From: Hyphomicrobiales bacterium
Lineage (GTDB): Bacteria > Pseudomonadota > Alphaproteobacteria > Rhizobiales > Beijerinckiaceae
Length of the DNA stretch: 35,552 nt
Reading direction: 5' to 3'
NCBI GenBank assembly: GCA_027487245.1
Contig: JAIYDY010000100.1
Location: forward strand, 1 to 35,552
Below, one piece after another: positions 12,353-20,723 of the stretch. A program made the position numbers and the translations under genes. Positions within the stretch are counted from its first letter, which is position 1. Each line of letters opens with the position of its first letter. The notes under the pieces were generated by a model. The model saw only the letters and a list, made by a program, of their open reading frames with translations. It had not been told where the DNA came from and did no database searches.

Positions 12353-14425
12353 ATGGCAGCAAACCGGGATGGCGAAGGCAGCCGTATCGTTGCCGTGTGC
12401 TCCTGTGAGGACACAATGCCGCTCGATCTCGCTGCCATCGCGACGGGCTGCCAGGGAGCCGAATTGAAGACGGCGCGGCATCTCTGCCGCAGCCAGGTCG
12501 ATGCCTTCAAGGCGATGCTTGCCGGAACCCCGGCACAGGCTGCCCCCGGGCAGATTCTCGTTGCCTGCACGCAGGAAGCCCCGCTATTCACCGAGATCGT
12601 CGAGGAAACGGGCTTTACCGGCGAGATCAGCTTCACCAACATCCGCGAACTGGCGGGCTGGTCCGATCAGGCAAAAGCGACCGGCCCGAAAATGGCGGCC
12701 CTGCTCGCCGCCAGCACGGAGCCGATGGCACCGACCCGCTTCACCACGCTGACAAGCGCCGGCGTCGCTCTGATTTACGGGCGTGATGAAACCGCCATCG
12801 AGATTGCCCGCCGCCTCTCGGACACGCTGGACGTGACCGTGGTCCTGTCGCGGCCCGGCGACGTGACGCCGCCGCGCACCGCCGATTTCCCGGTGTTCCG
12901 TGGCACGGTCGCTGCTGCCACCGGCTGGCTCGGGGCCTTCGAACTGACCATCAACGATTTTGCCGCACCCAGTGCATCATCACGCGCCAGGCTCGTGTTC
13001 GGCGAGCCCCGCAATGGCGCAACCTCGCAATGCGACATCGTCATCGATGTGTCGGGCGGCAATCCGCTGTTCAGCGGCGGTGATCTTCGCGCCGGCTACC
13101 TGCGCGCCGACCCCGGCGACCGGGCGGGCATAGAGGCGCTGATCGCTGCCGCCACCGGCCTGGTCGGCGAGTTCGACAAGCCGCAATATGTGGCGCTGAA
13201 CGAGGGACTTTGCGCCCACTCGCGTTCGCGCAAGGTCGGCTGCACCCGCTGCATCGATCTTTGCCCGGTTGGTGCGATCACGCCGAACGGCGACCATGTC
13301 GCGATTTCCGCCGAGATCTGCGCCGGTTGCGGGGCCTGCGCCTCAGTCTGCCCGACAGGGGCCGTGACCTATGCGCTTCCGCCGGCGGATGTGGTCCTGC
13401 GCAAGCTGCGCAAGCTGCTCGTCACCTATGCTGAAGCGGGCGGCAAGCAGCCGGTCGTGCTGGTCCATGATGGCGACCATGGCGAGCCGCTGCTCGACGC
13501 CCTTGCCCGCAACGGGCGCGGCCTGCCGGCCAATGTGCTGCCCCTGCGCGTCAACGAGGTGACGCAGGTCGGCCTTGAACTCAGCGCCGCCGCGCTCGCC
13601 TTCGGGGCCGCCTCCGTGCGCTTTCTCGGCCGCGCGAAGCCCAAGCATGACCTGTCGGGCCTCCTGCGCAATGTCGACTATGCCAACACGCTCGCCGGCG
13701 CGCTCGGCTATGGCGAGGCACGGTGTGGCCTGATCGAGACCGATGACCCTGACCAGCTCCGTGCCGCGCTCGATTCGATCGTGCCGGCCCAGGCTTTGCG
13801 CGAGCCGGCGCGCTTCCGGCCCATGGGCGAGGGGCGCTCGCTGCTCAAGAGCGCAATCGTCGAGATGCACTGCGCCGCTCCGGAGCCGGTCGCCCGCGTG
13901 GCGATGCCGGACCGCGCGCCCTTTGGCGGGTTGGTGATCGATGCAGCCGGCTGCACCTTGTGCCTGGCCTGCGTCTCGGCCTGCCCGGTCCAGGCGCTTC
14001 AGGATGACAAGGACAAGCCGACACTGAAGTTCCAGGAAGACCTCTGCGTGCAGTGCGGCCTGTGTGCCGCGACCTGCCCGGAAAAGGTCATCAGCCTTGC
14101 GCCGCAGCTTGATTTTGCAGCCTGGGCCGCGCCTCCGCGCGTCGTCAAGCAGGAAGAGCCGGCCCATTGCCTGAATTGCGGCAAGGCCTTCGGCGTGCAG
14201 TCCACCATCGACCGCATCGTCGCCAAGCTGGAGAACAAGCACTGGATGTTCGCCGGCGACCTCGCCAAGCGCACCTCCCTGATCCGCATGTGCGAGGATT
14301 GCCGGGTCGAAGTCGTCGTCAACGAGAGCTTCGATCCTCACGAGAACCGGCCAAGGCCCGCTCCAAGGACGACCGAAGACTATCTCAGGGAGCGGCGCGA
14401 GCGCGGCGAAGACCCGCTGGGGTGA
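12353..14425 (+). CDS. HdrA-like 4Fe-4S polyferredoxin of the fdh locus
   Basis: A 690-residue cytoplasmic multi-cluster electron carrier. Residues 12-80 resemble the N-terminal domain of heterodisulfide reductase HdrA (C16, C18, C33, C45, and ACTQEAPLF around C72). Residues 137-165 look like a Rossmann strand-helix-strand whose glycine-rich turn has become YGRDETA, so FAD binding is doubtful. Two ferredoxin clusters follow, the first with a wide spacing (C287, C297/C300/C304) and the second standard (C323/C326/C329/C333). Residues 367-426 recall the MvhD-type fold but lack its cysteines. Two more clusters lie at C534-C544 and C565-C575, and a last C606/C609/C647/C650 set could bind zinc or iron. 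GGAGGACACT before the ATG fixes the start. It is divergent from the accessory operon across a shared operator. Partner and direction of electron flow are unknown. Confidence 0.9.
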   Translation: MAANRDGEGSRIVAVCSCEDTMPLDLAAIATGCQGAELKTARHLCRSQVDAFKAMLAGTPAQAAPGQILVACTQEAPLFTEIVEETGFTGEISFTNIRELAGWSDQAKATGPKMAALLAASTEPMAPTRFTTLTSAGVALIYGRDETAIEIARRLSDTLDVTVVLSRPGDVTPPRTADFPVFRGTVAAATGWLGAFELTINDFAAPSASSRARLVFGEPRNGATSQCDIVIDVSGGNPLFSGGDLRAGYLRADPGDRAGIEALIAAATGLVGEFDKPQYVALNEGLCAHSRSRKVGCTRCIDLCPVGAITPNGDHVAISAEICAGCGACASVCPTGAVTYALPPADVVLRKLRKLLVTYAEAGGKQPVVLVHDGDHGEPLLDALARNGRGLPANVLPLRVNEVTQVGLELSAAALAFGAASVRFLGRAKPKHDLSGLLRNVDYANTLAGALGYGEARCGLIETDDPDQLRAALDSIVPAQALREPARFRPMGEGRSLLKSAIVEMHCAAPEPVARVAMPDRAPFGGLVIDAAGCTLCLACVSACPVQALQDDKDKPTLKFQEDLCVQCGLCAATCPEKVISLAPQLDFAAWAAPPRVVKQEEPAHCLNCGKAFGVQSTIDRIVAKLENKHWMFAGDLAKRTSLIRMCEDCRVEVVVNESFDPHENRPRPAPRTTEDYLRERRERGEDPLG

Positions 14426-14446
14426 GGCTGATGTGAGCCGCTCGGC

Positions 14447-15745
14447 TCAGCGCGTCACCTTCTCCAGCCACTCCACCAGTGCCTTGCGGTCTTCCGCCGA
14501 GGTGATCACCTGCTCCGGCATCTTGGTGCCGGGCGTGTAGGCATTGGGTCCGATCTCGAACAGGCGGGCAACGGTCTCGCGGGTCCAGACGATGTCCATG
14601 CCCTTGAGGGCCGGCGAGAAGTTGTAGCCATGCGCCGTGGCGATGCGCCGCCCGAAGATGCCGTGCAGCGTCGGCCCGGCCCGGTTGCCGCCGTCGCTGG
14701 TCAGGGTATGGCAGGCCGCGCAGGCGCGGAACACCTCTGCCCCGCGCTCGCCACGGAAAGCCGCCAGCGGGTCGGCTTCGGAGCGCGGCACCACCTCGCC
14801 GATATGCTCGCCCGTGCGCGCATTCCAGCGCCTGACAAGGCGGTCCGCCCCGCCCGACAAAAGCTCGGTTCCATTCGGCGTGAAGGCCAGGGACCAGACC
14901 GGCAGGCCCGGCCCGACAAGGTTGGCGCGCACGGTGCGGCTGGCGCGCTCGATGATGGCCACATTGCCGCGAATGCCGCCCGCCGCCACCGCGCTGCCAT
15001 CGGCAGTGATCGCCAGCGCAACCAGAGGGGTGGGCGCGATCTCGAGTTCTGCCCTGATGCGGCCATCGCTGCCGACAAAACGCAGATGCCCATCGCCGCC
15101 CGCGACCGCCACTTCGCCGTCAGGTGCGGCCACGACCGCATTGAGCACAGCCGGCAGCGTCACCACCCGGGCGGCTGTGCCGTCAGCAGGCCAGAAGCGC
15201 ACTGTCGCGTCGTAGGCGGATGTGACCGCCGTTCCATCGGGAAGGAAGGCGATGCCATTCACATTGCCACTGTGCCCATTGAGCACGCGCGCCGAACCAC
15301 CTGCCAGCGGTGACAAACGTGCAGTCCCATCCCATGAGGCAGAGCCGATCAGCCGTCCATCCGGCGATTGGGCCAGGGCGACGATCGGCCCGGAATGCCC
15401 CTCGATGACCTGTTCGGGCTCGGGCCTGCCGATGCGCCAGATGGCGATGCGCGCATCTTCGCCCGCGCTGGCAAAGCGGCCATCGGCCAGCGCCAGCACC
15501 GTGTTGACCGATCCGTCATGGAAGCGCAGCACGGCTTCGGCAGTGCCCGCACCGGTGCGCCAGACGATGACCGACTGGTCGAACGAACCGGTGACGGCCC
15601 GTTGCCCGTCAGCCAGGATCGCCACGGCCCGCACCGGCCCGCCATGGCCGCGCAATTGCTGCGCCGCGGCCAGCGCCGGCACAAGCACCAGTGCGATGGC
15701 CGCGCACAGGCCAAGAAGCGGGCTAGTGCAGCGTGATGCGCGCAT
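14447..15745 (-). CDS. WD40 beta-propeller - cytochrome c fusion, exported
   Basis: The 432-residue product has a Sec signal peptide (hydrophobic residues about 8-30, ending ALAAAQ). About 300 residues of WD40-type repeats follow (for example GHGGPVRAVAILADGQRAVT, GHSGPIVALAQSPDGRLIGS, GHSGNVNGIAFLPDGTAVTS). A class I cytochrome c domain of about 90 residues ends the protein, with the haem motif CAACH at 342-346 and a likely distal methionine in TKMPE. It would sit in the periplasm with one covalent haem. The ATG at 15745 lies within the 3' end of apaG (23 bases shared), so translation may be coupled. The frame is open to 15796, but the signal peptide starts best at 15745. Function is not established; such propellers usually act as binding platforms. 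Confidence 0.9.
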   Translation of the reverse strand: MRASRCTSPLLGLCAAIALVLVPALAAAQQLRGHGGPVRAVAILADGQRAVTGSFDQSVIVWRTGAGTAEAVLRFHDGSVNTVLALADGRFASAGEDARIAIWRIGRPEPEQVIEGHSGPIVALAQSPDGRLIGSASWDGTARLSPLAGGSARVLNGHSGNVNGIAFLPDGTAVTSAYDATVRFWPADGTAARVVTLPAVLNAVVAAPDGEVAVAGGDGHLRFVGSDGRIRAELEIAPTPLVALAITADGSAVAAGGIRGNVAIIERASRTVRANLVGPGLPVWSLAFTPNGTELLSGGADRLVRRWNARTGEHIGEVVPRSEADPLAAFRGERGAEVFRACAACHTLTSDGGNRAGPTLHGIFGRRIATAHGYNFSPALKGMDIVWTRETVARLFEIGPNAYTPGTKMPEQVITSAEDRKALVEWLEKVTR

Positions 15746-16115
15746 AGGGGCTTTGCAGCGGAAATGGCGGGATGGTCGCTTCGAAGGATGCGCCATCTTC
15801 GGCCACCATCTGAAAGATTCCGGTCATGCTGCCATGGGGCGTGTCGAGCGGGCAGCCCGATGTGTAGGTGAAGCGTTCGCCTGCCTTCAGCACCGGCTGC
15901 TCGCCGACAACACCGGGCCCCTTGACCTCGTGCAGTTGGCCATGGCCATCGGTGATGCGCCAGTGCCGGGCGATGAGCTGCACGGTCTGGTCAGCCTCGT
16001 TGACGATGTCGATCGTGTAGGCCCAGAAGTAACGGTTGTCCTTTGGCGAGGATTCGCTTTCCATGAAGGATGGCGTCACGGAGACGTGAACGCCGCGCGT
16101 CGTGGCGCTATACAT
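15723..16115 (-). CDS. apaG: ApaG protein
   Basis: ApaG is a small fibronectin-III-like beta-sandwich protein conserved in proteobacteria and historically linked to Co2+/Mg2+ resistance; its molecular role is unclear. The 130-residue length is typical. Family hallmarks are visible: RYFWAYTIDIVNEADQTVQL, ARHWRITDGHGQLHEVKGPG, GVVGEQPVLKAGERFTYTSG and CPLDTPHGSMTG. The ATG at 16115 is preceded by GGAAAGGGTATCGCC. It overlaps the start of the WD40-cytochrome gene downstream. It is divergent from the phosphatidyltransferase gene across a 167-base gap in which no convincing promoter motif stands out by eye. Confidence 0.95.
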   Translation of the reverse strand: MYSATTRGVHVSVTPSFMESESSPKDNRYFWAYTIDIVNEADQTVQLIARHWRITDGHGQLHEVKGPGVVGEQPVLKAGERFTYTSGCPLDTPHGSMTGIFQMVAEDGASFEATIPPFPLQSPYARITLH

Positions 16116-16282
16116 GGCGATACCCTTTCCATGCCCAAGTCATGCCATACACAAGCCGAAGCCGGGGGGCTGTTCCGGTCTCGTGTTCTCCCTCGTCCTA
16201 GTCTCCAACGAACCGCCATGCAATCACAGACAAAGCCGCAGCCCGAACGTGTCATTGCGAACATCAGGCTCGGGACCTTGCC

Positions 16283-16891
16283 ATGCTTGATGGCTTGATG
16301 CGCCAGATCATCGATCCGCCGCTGCTGCTGGCGGGCCGGGTCCTTGCCCGCAACGGCGTGCAGGCCGATGCGGTGACCGCATTCGGCCTCGTGCTCGGGC
16401 TCGGCTGTGCTGCTGCGATCTGGCTGGGCTTCGACATGCTGGCTCTGGCCCTGCTGCTGGCCGGCCGGCTCTGCGACGGACTGGATGGGGCGGTCGCCGC
16501 AGCCCGGCAGCGGACGGACAGGGGCGGATTTCTCGATATCGTCTGTGACTTCGTGTTCTACGGCGCCGTTGTTCTGGCTTTCGCCTTGCGCGATCCGGCT
16601 GCCAACGCTGTCCCGTCCGCCGTCCTGCTGTTCAGCTTCTATGTCAACGCCGCAACTTTCCTCGCCTATGCCGCGATTGCGGCCAAGCGCGGGCTGGAAA
16701 CCACCTCGCGCGGCCACAAGACCATCTATTTCACGGCGGGGCTGGCCGAGGGTTCCGAAACCATCGCCGTTTTCATCGCGATGCTGCTGCTTCCGGAATG
16801 GTTTGCCGTTCTGGCATACGGGTTTGCAGCGCTGGTGCTCGTCACCGCGCTCAGCCGGTCGATAATCGCGTGGACAACCTTCCGCGATTGA
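16283..16891 (+). CDS. CDP-alcohol phosphatidyltransferase family membrane protein
   Basis: Members of this family join a CDP-linked lipid to an alcohol in the inner membrane. The 202-residue product is strongly hydrophobic, with about five to six membrane segments. It carries the catalytic aspartates of the CDP-AP motif: D65, D68-G69, then G81, D85 and D89. The arginine usually following A72 in DGx2AR is alanine here (DGAVAAAR), with an arginine two residues later; all four aspartates remain. The start at ATG 16283 has only a weak ribosome site (GGGACC); ATG 16298 is an alternative. The alcohol substrate cannot be told from sequence. The gene is divergent from apaG and followed by the dCTP deaminase gene after 55 bases. 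Confidence 0.88.
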   Translation: MLDGLMRQIIDPPLLLAGRVLARNGVQADAVTAFGLVLGLGCAAAIWLGFDMLALALLLAGRLCDGLDGAVAAARQRTDRGGFLDIVCDFVFYGAVVLAFALRDPAANAVPSAVLLFSFYVNAATFLAYAAIAAKRGLETTSRGHKTIYFTAGLAEGSETIAVFIAMLLLPEWFAVLAYGFAALVLVTALSRSIIAWTTFRD

Positions 16892-16898
16892 GGGCTGG

Positions 16899-16923
16899 CA
16901 GGCGCGAGCCTGTTGCGCTTTTT
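16899..16923 (+). terminator. Weak hairpin with T-run after the phosphatidyltransferase gene
   Basis: A 5-bp stem CAGGC / GCCTG with a GCGA tetraloop is followed, after six bases, by TTTTT. It lies 8 bases past the stop codon and just before the dCTP deaminase gene. The stem is short and the T-run displaced, so it may act only as a partial terminator. Confidence 0.35.
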
Positions 16924-16946
16924 GCCGCAGGATTCAAGAACAGCGC

Positions 16947-18059
16947 ATGTCCGCCGCTTCGCCTGCCAAAATGCCAGCCATCCTGCCGGGCATCCAGTCC
17001 GACGAGACCATTGCCAGGTTTCTCGAAGCCGGCATCATCACGGTGGCCACTCCGGTTCTGGCTGGCCAGATCCAGCCATCGAGCCTTGACCTGCGGCTCG
17101 GCCGGCGGGCCTGGCGGGTCAGGGCAAGCTTCCTTCCCGGCCGCGACCGGCTGCTGTCACAGCGCCTCGATCAGGTGGCCTTGCACGAGATCGATCTGAG
17201 CAAGGGCGCCGTGCTGGAAACCGGATGCGTCTACATTGCCGAATTGCAGGAAGGCCTTGCCTTGCCCAGGGGGCTCGCCGCAGCGGCAAACCCCAAAAGC
17301 TCGACCGGTCGTCTTGATGTCTTCACGCGCATCATCACCGACCGCGCGCGCGAGTTCGATCTGGTCGAGGAGGGCTATCACGGCCCGCTCTACATCGAGA
17401 TCAGCCCGCGCACCTTCCCGATTCTGGCGCGCACCGGCTCCCGGCTCTCCCAGATCCGCTTTCGCAGCGGCGGCGCCAGGCTCAGCGACGAGGAACTGCT
17501 GCTGCTGCATCGGCGCGAGACGCTGGTGGCAGCGCGCGAGCCGAACATCCAGGGCGGCGTGGCGGTCAGCGTCGATCTGTCCGGCTTCGACGGCATCATC
17601 GGCTACCGTGCGAAGAAATACACCGGGCTCATCGATGTCGACCGTGTTGGCGCCTATCCCGTGGCCGATTTCTGGGAACGACTCGATGCCGATGGGACGG
17701 GCTCCCTGATCCTCGATCCGGGCCACTTCTACATTCTGGCCTCGAAGGAGGCGGTGCATGTGCCGCCCGACTATGCCTGCGAGATGATGCCCTTCGATGC
17801 GCTCGTGGGCGAGTTCCGGGTGCATTATGCCGGGTTTTTCGATCCCGGTTTCGGCCATGCCGGTGCCGGGGGTTCGGGTGCCCGTGCCGTGCTCGAAGTG
17901 CGCTCGCGCGATGTGCCGTTCATCCTGGAGGATGGGCAGATCGTGGGTCGGCTGGTCTACGAGCGCATGGCCACCCGCCCGCGCGCCCTCTACGGCGCGG
18001 GGCTGAAGTCCAATTATCAGGGCCAGTCCCTCAAGCTGTCGAAGCATTTCATGGCCTGA
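16947..18059 (+). CDS. dcd: 2'-deoxycytidine 5'-triphosphate deaminase (double-domain)
   Basis: The protein deaminates dCTP to dUTP for thymidylate synthesis. At 370 residues it is about twice the length of E. coli Dcd and matches the tandem-domain form common in Hyphomicrobiales. The N-terminal half has QPSSLDLRLG (43-52) and the trimer active-site motif PKSSTGRLD (116-124). The C-terminal half has a second dUTPase-like barrel with PDYACEMMPFDALVGEFRVH and ends SKHFMA. The first ATG (16947) is used. ATG 16971 is a possible alternative; neither has a clear ribosome site. The gene converges with aldose 1-epimerase, leaving 19 bases. Confidence 0.92.
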   Translation: MSAASPAKMPAILPGIQSDETIARFLEAGIITVATPVLAGQIQPSSLDLRLGRRAWRVRASFLPGRDRLLSQRLDQVALHEIDLSKGAVLETGCVYIAELQEGLALPRGLAAAANPKSSTGRLDVFTRIITDRAREFDLVEEGYHGPLYIEISPRTFPILARTGSRLSQIRFRSGGARLSDEELLLLHRRETLVAAREPNIQGGVAVSVDLSGFDGIIGYRAKKYTGLIDVDRVGAYPVADFWERLDADGTGSLILDPGHFYILASKEAVHVPPDYACEMMPFDALVGEFRVHYAGFFDPGFGHAGAGGSGARAVLEVRSRDVPFILEDGQIVGRLVYERMATRPRALYGAGLKSNYQGQSLKLSKHFMA

Positions 18060-18078
18060 CAAGCCGCCCAGCGTGCGC

Positions 18079-18984
18079 TCACAGCTCGCGCGGCGTGATC
18101 GTCATCCAGCCTTCGAATTTCTCGCCCGGGCCAAGCGCTATGAGCGGCGTGATGGCTCGCGCCGCCGCATCGCTGGGCGCGCCGATGCCGTGGCTTTGTG
18201 GCTCGAAGCAGACGAATCCGGAACCGGGCGGCGTCCACAGCACCGGGTGACGGAAGCTGTCGCTGGCATCGATACAGAGCGCCAGTCCGGTGGACGGCGT
18301 GGAAAAAACCGCCTCGCCAACCCAGTCGACATAGCTGACGGCCAGTTCGCCGACCTGCCGGACCGGACGCCCCGCACCAAATGGCCCGCCATCCGGCAGG
18401 CTCCGGACACCGGTTGCACGATAGCCGGGACCAAGCACGAGTTCGCGCCGGCTGGTCAGGGTCAGTTCGGTGTCGTCGGCGCAGGAAAACCACGGGTGAA
18501 AGCCTGCTCCGAAGGGCAGCACGCGCTCTGCCAGATTGGTGAGCGTCAGGGATAGGCGCACCTGCTCGTCGTGCAGCGTCAGCGTCAGGGCTGCCCGGTA
18601 TCGGTAAGGATCCTCGCCTTCGAGGCGCGCATGCATGAGGGTCATGCGAGCAGGCTCGTGCTGTTCGACCTCCCAGCGCGATTGCCAGCCGAAGCCATGG
18701 ATCGTCGCATTCATGGCCGGATCGTTGATCGGCAGATCCAGCACCTGGGTGCCGTCATCGACCAGGCCACCGAAGGCACGATTGGCGAACGGGACCATCG
18801 GCCACAGCCCGAATCGGTTCGGCGCGGCCAGGCCCGGAACCACCCCCTCGGGGCTGAACAGCAGGGCATGGCGGCGGCCCGATGGCGCGACCCAGTCCAG
18901 CGCCGTGATGATGCCGCCATGCGCCGGCGACAGGTGTGCCGTGAAGGCGGCTGTGCCCAGAGTAATGACAGGTTCGGTCGTCAT
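18079..18984 (-). CDS. Aldose 1-epimerase family protein
   Basis: This is a mutarotase-type beta-sandwich enzyme acting on hexose anomers or related sugars. The 301-residue product contains the substrate-binding NDPAMNATIHGFGWQSRW segment. The catalytic histidine region is FGAGFHPWFSC and the general-base glutamate is in FVCFEPQSH. I chose ATG 18984 (GAGGTTTCAGCC upstream) rather than the frame's earliest start at 19050, because homology begins with VITLGTAAFTAHLSPAHGG. The gene is monocistronic, convergent with dcd and divergent from infA. Substrate specificity is open; many relatives are annotated only as aldose epimerases. Confidence 0.9.
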   Translation of the reverse strand: MTTEPVITLGTAAFTAHLSPAHGGIITALDWVAPSGRRHALLFSPEGVVPGLAAPNRFGLWPMVPFANRAFGGLVDDGTQVLDLPINDPAMNATIHGFGWQSRWEVEQHEPARMTLMHARLEGEDPYRYRAALTLTLHDEQVRLSLTLTNLAERVLPFGAGFHPWFSCADDTELTLTSRRELVLGPGYRATGVRSLPDGGPFGAGRPVRQVGELAVSYVDWVGEAVFSTPSTGLALCIDASDSFRHPVLWTPPGSGFVCFEPQSHGIGAPSDAAARAITPLIALGPGEKFEGWMTITPREL

Positions 18985-19170
18985 GGCTGAAACCTCGGAT
19001 GGGTGCCGGGATGCGCGTCCGTCAAGGGCAATGATCCCCCCGCGCGTCATGCCGCTTTTCCTTTGCCGCGCAAAGCGCTATGAGCAGCGCACAGAAGCGG
19101 GCTGAAGCGGGCCCCGCCGCGCTCGTGCGCAGACAGAAGACCGCCAACACTGAGATCGGATGGAGCCTGG

Positions 19171-19446
19171 ATGGCAAAGGAAGAGCTGCTCGAGTTTGAC
19201 GGAACTGTCGCCGAAGTGCTGCCGGATGGCCATTTCCGCGTCAAGCTGGACAACGACCACATCGTGCTGGCCTATGCTGCCGGCAAAATGAAGAAGAACC
19301 GGATCAGGACCATTGCCGGTGACCGTGTCGTCGTCGAGATGTCGCCTTACGACCTTGACCGGGGCCGGATCAATTTCCGCCAGAAGACCGCCGCCGTGGG
19401 CATGCCCGCCGGTGGCAATCGCCGCCCGCCTCCGCGCCGCCGCTGA
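19171..19446 (+). CDS. infA: Translation initiation factor IF-1 with C-terminal extension
   Basis: IF-1 binds the A site of the 30S subunit during initiation. The product shows the whole OB-fold: [59 protein letters not shown] and [10 protein letters not shown]. At 91 residues it exceeds the usual 72 because of a basic, Pro/Arg-rich tail after residue 70 ([11 protein letters not shown]). Some alphaproteobacteria carry a second, longer IF-1 paralogue and this may be that copy. The ATG has GGATGGAGCCTGG upstream. The 186-base gap before it holds a 9-base tandem repeat (GAAGCGGGC at 19094 and 19104) but no promoter I can defend. It converges with the flavoprotein gene. Confidence 0.94.
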   Translation: MAKEELLEFDGTVAEVLPDGHFRVKLDNDHIVLAYAAGKMKKNRIRTIAGDRVVVEMSPYDLDRGRINFRQKTAAVGMPAGGNRRPPPRRR

Positions 19447-19456
19447 GCTTTCGCGC

Positions 19457-20713
19457 TCAGGGCCGTCGCTGGTCCGCAAGCCAGTCCAGTGCGCCACGGG
19501 CCGCAACAAGCCCGCTGGCAAAGCTAGCCTGCAGCAGATAGCCCCCGGTCGGCGCTTCCCAATCCAGCATCTCGCCGGCCACGAACACGCCGGGCCTGAC
19601 GTTCAGCATCAGCCGTTCGTCCACTGCCGAGTGCTGCACGCCGCCCGCCGAGGAAATTGCGCGGTCGAAGGCTGACAGCCCGGTCACGGTCAACGGAACG
19701 GCCTTGATGCGCTGAGCCAGCGCGTCCGGCTCGCCTGGCACCGGCCCTGCCTCGCGCACAAGACCCGCAGCGACAGGCGACAATCCGGCGCGCTTGCGCA
19801 GAACGGTTGCGAGCGATGCCCCGTCGCGGGGGCCTGCCAGCTTGCCTGCCAATGCCGCCTGGCCGAGGTCAGGGCGCAGGTCGAGCGTCAGGTGCGCCTG
19901 CTTGTCTTGCGCGAGGGCAGCCCTGATCGCAGGCCCGAGGGCATAGATCACGCCGCCTTCAAGTCCGCCGCGGGTCAGGATCGCTTCTCCGCGCACGGTG
20001 CGACCCTGATGCGTCATGGCGATGCGCTTGAGAGGTTCGCCGTGAAAGCGCGCCGCCAGAACATCTGACCAGCGGATCAGCACCCCGACATTGGCAGGGA
20101 CGAGATCGGCCACGGCGACGCCGGCGGCCCGCAGCACGCCAACCCAGCCCCCGTCGGAGCCGAGGCGCGGCCAGCTTGCGCCGCCCAGCGCCAGAACCGT
20201 GACATCGGCCCTGACGAAAAGCGGGCCGTCCGGGCCGGTGAAGGCCAGGCTGCCGTCGGCGTCCCAGCCTCGCCAGAGGTGCCGCGTTTCGATCCGCACG
20301 CCAAGGTGGTCGAGGCGTGACAGCCAGGCCCTGAGCAGCGGCGAAGCCTTGAACGCATTGGGGAAGACACGGCCTGATGAGCCGACGAAGGTCTGTTGGC
20401 CAAGGCCCTCGCACCACCTCGTCAGCGCCGCCGGCGGCAGGGCTTCGAGCATGGGCGCGATCCAGTCCGCCGCAGTTCCATAGCGTGTCACGAAGCGTTC
20501 GAGCGGTTCGGAATGGGTGAGATTGAGCCCGCCCCGACCCGCCATCAGGAACTTGCGGCCCACGGAAGGCATGCGCTCATGGACCGTGACCGACAGCCCG
20601 GCCCGCGCCAGTTCCTCCGCGGCCATCAATCCGGCAGGACCGCCGCCAATCACGGCAGCATGCCGGACGGGTGGACCTTCGCTCGCGTCGCGCAGGGTCT
20701 CAGGCACGTTCAT
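19457..20713 (-). CDS. BaiN/TIGR03862-type flavoprotein (NAD(P)/FAD-dependent oxidoreductase)
   Basis: The 418-residue protein has an N-terminal FAD-binding Rossmann motif (VIGGGPAGLMAAEELARAG, residues about 21-39). GRKFLMAGRGGLNLTHSEP, typical of the HI0933/BaiN family, follows, then RADVTVLALGGASWP. It ends with the conserved ATGGYLLQAS-like motif (EAPTGGYLLQASFASGLVA). The reaction is unknown for this subgroup. ATG 20713 lies 10 bases after the epmB stop; the frame is open to 20776, but homology starts after MNVPETLRD. It is third in the epmA-epmB operon, which might suggest a link to EF-P modification, although chance grouping is equally possible. Confidence 0.88.
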   Translation of the reverse strand: MNVPETLRDASEGPPVRHAAVIGGGPAGLMAAEELARAGLSVTVHERMPSVGRKFLMAGRGGLNLTHSEPLERFVTRYGTAADWIAPMLEALPPAALTRWCEGLGQQTFVGSSGRVFPNAFKASPLLRAWLSRLDHLGVRIETRHLWRGWDADGSLAFTGPDGPLFVRADVTVLALGGASWPRLGSDGGWVGVLRAAGVAVADLVPANVGVLIRWSDVLAARFHGEPLKRIAMTHQGRTVRGEAILTRGGLEGGVIYALGPAIRAALAQDKQAHLTLDLRPDLGQAALAGKLAGPRDGASLATVLRKRAGLSPVAAGLVREAGPVPGEPDALAQRIKAVPLTVTGLSAFDRAISSAGGVQHSAVDERLMLNVRPGVFVAGEMLDWEAPTGGYLLQASFASGLVAARGALDWLADQRRP

Positions 20714-20723
20714 CGTGCCGGCC

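Noticed and set aside
18133..19085. 13-base identity AAGCGCTATGAGC at 18133 and 19073
   Set aside because: One copy lies in the aldose epimerase coding region and one in the infA upstream gap; flanks diverge, so chance or a trace duplication that cannot be supported.
19094..19112. Tandem GAAGCGGGC repeat upstream of infA
   Set aside because: Only two short GC-rich copies; no dyad or known operator pattern.
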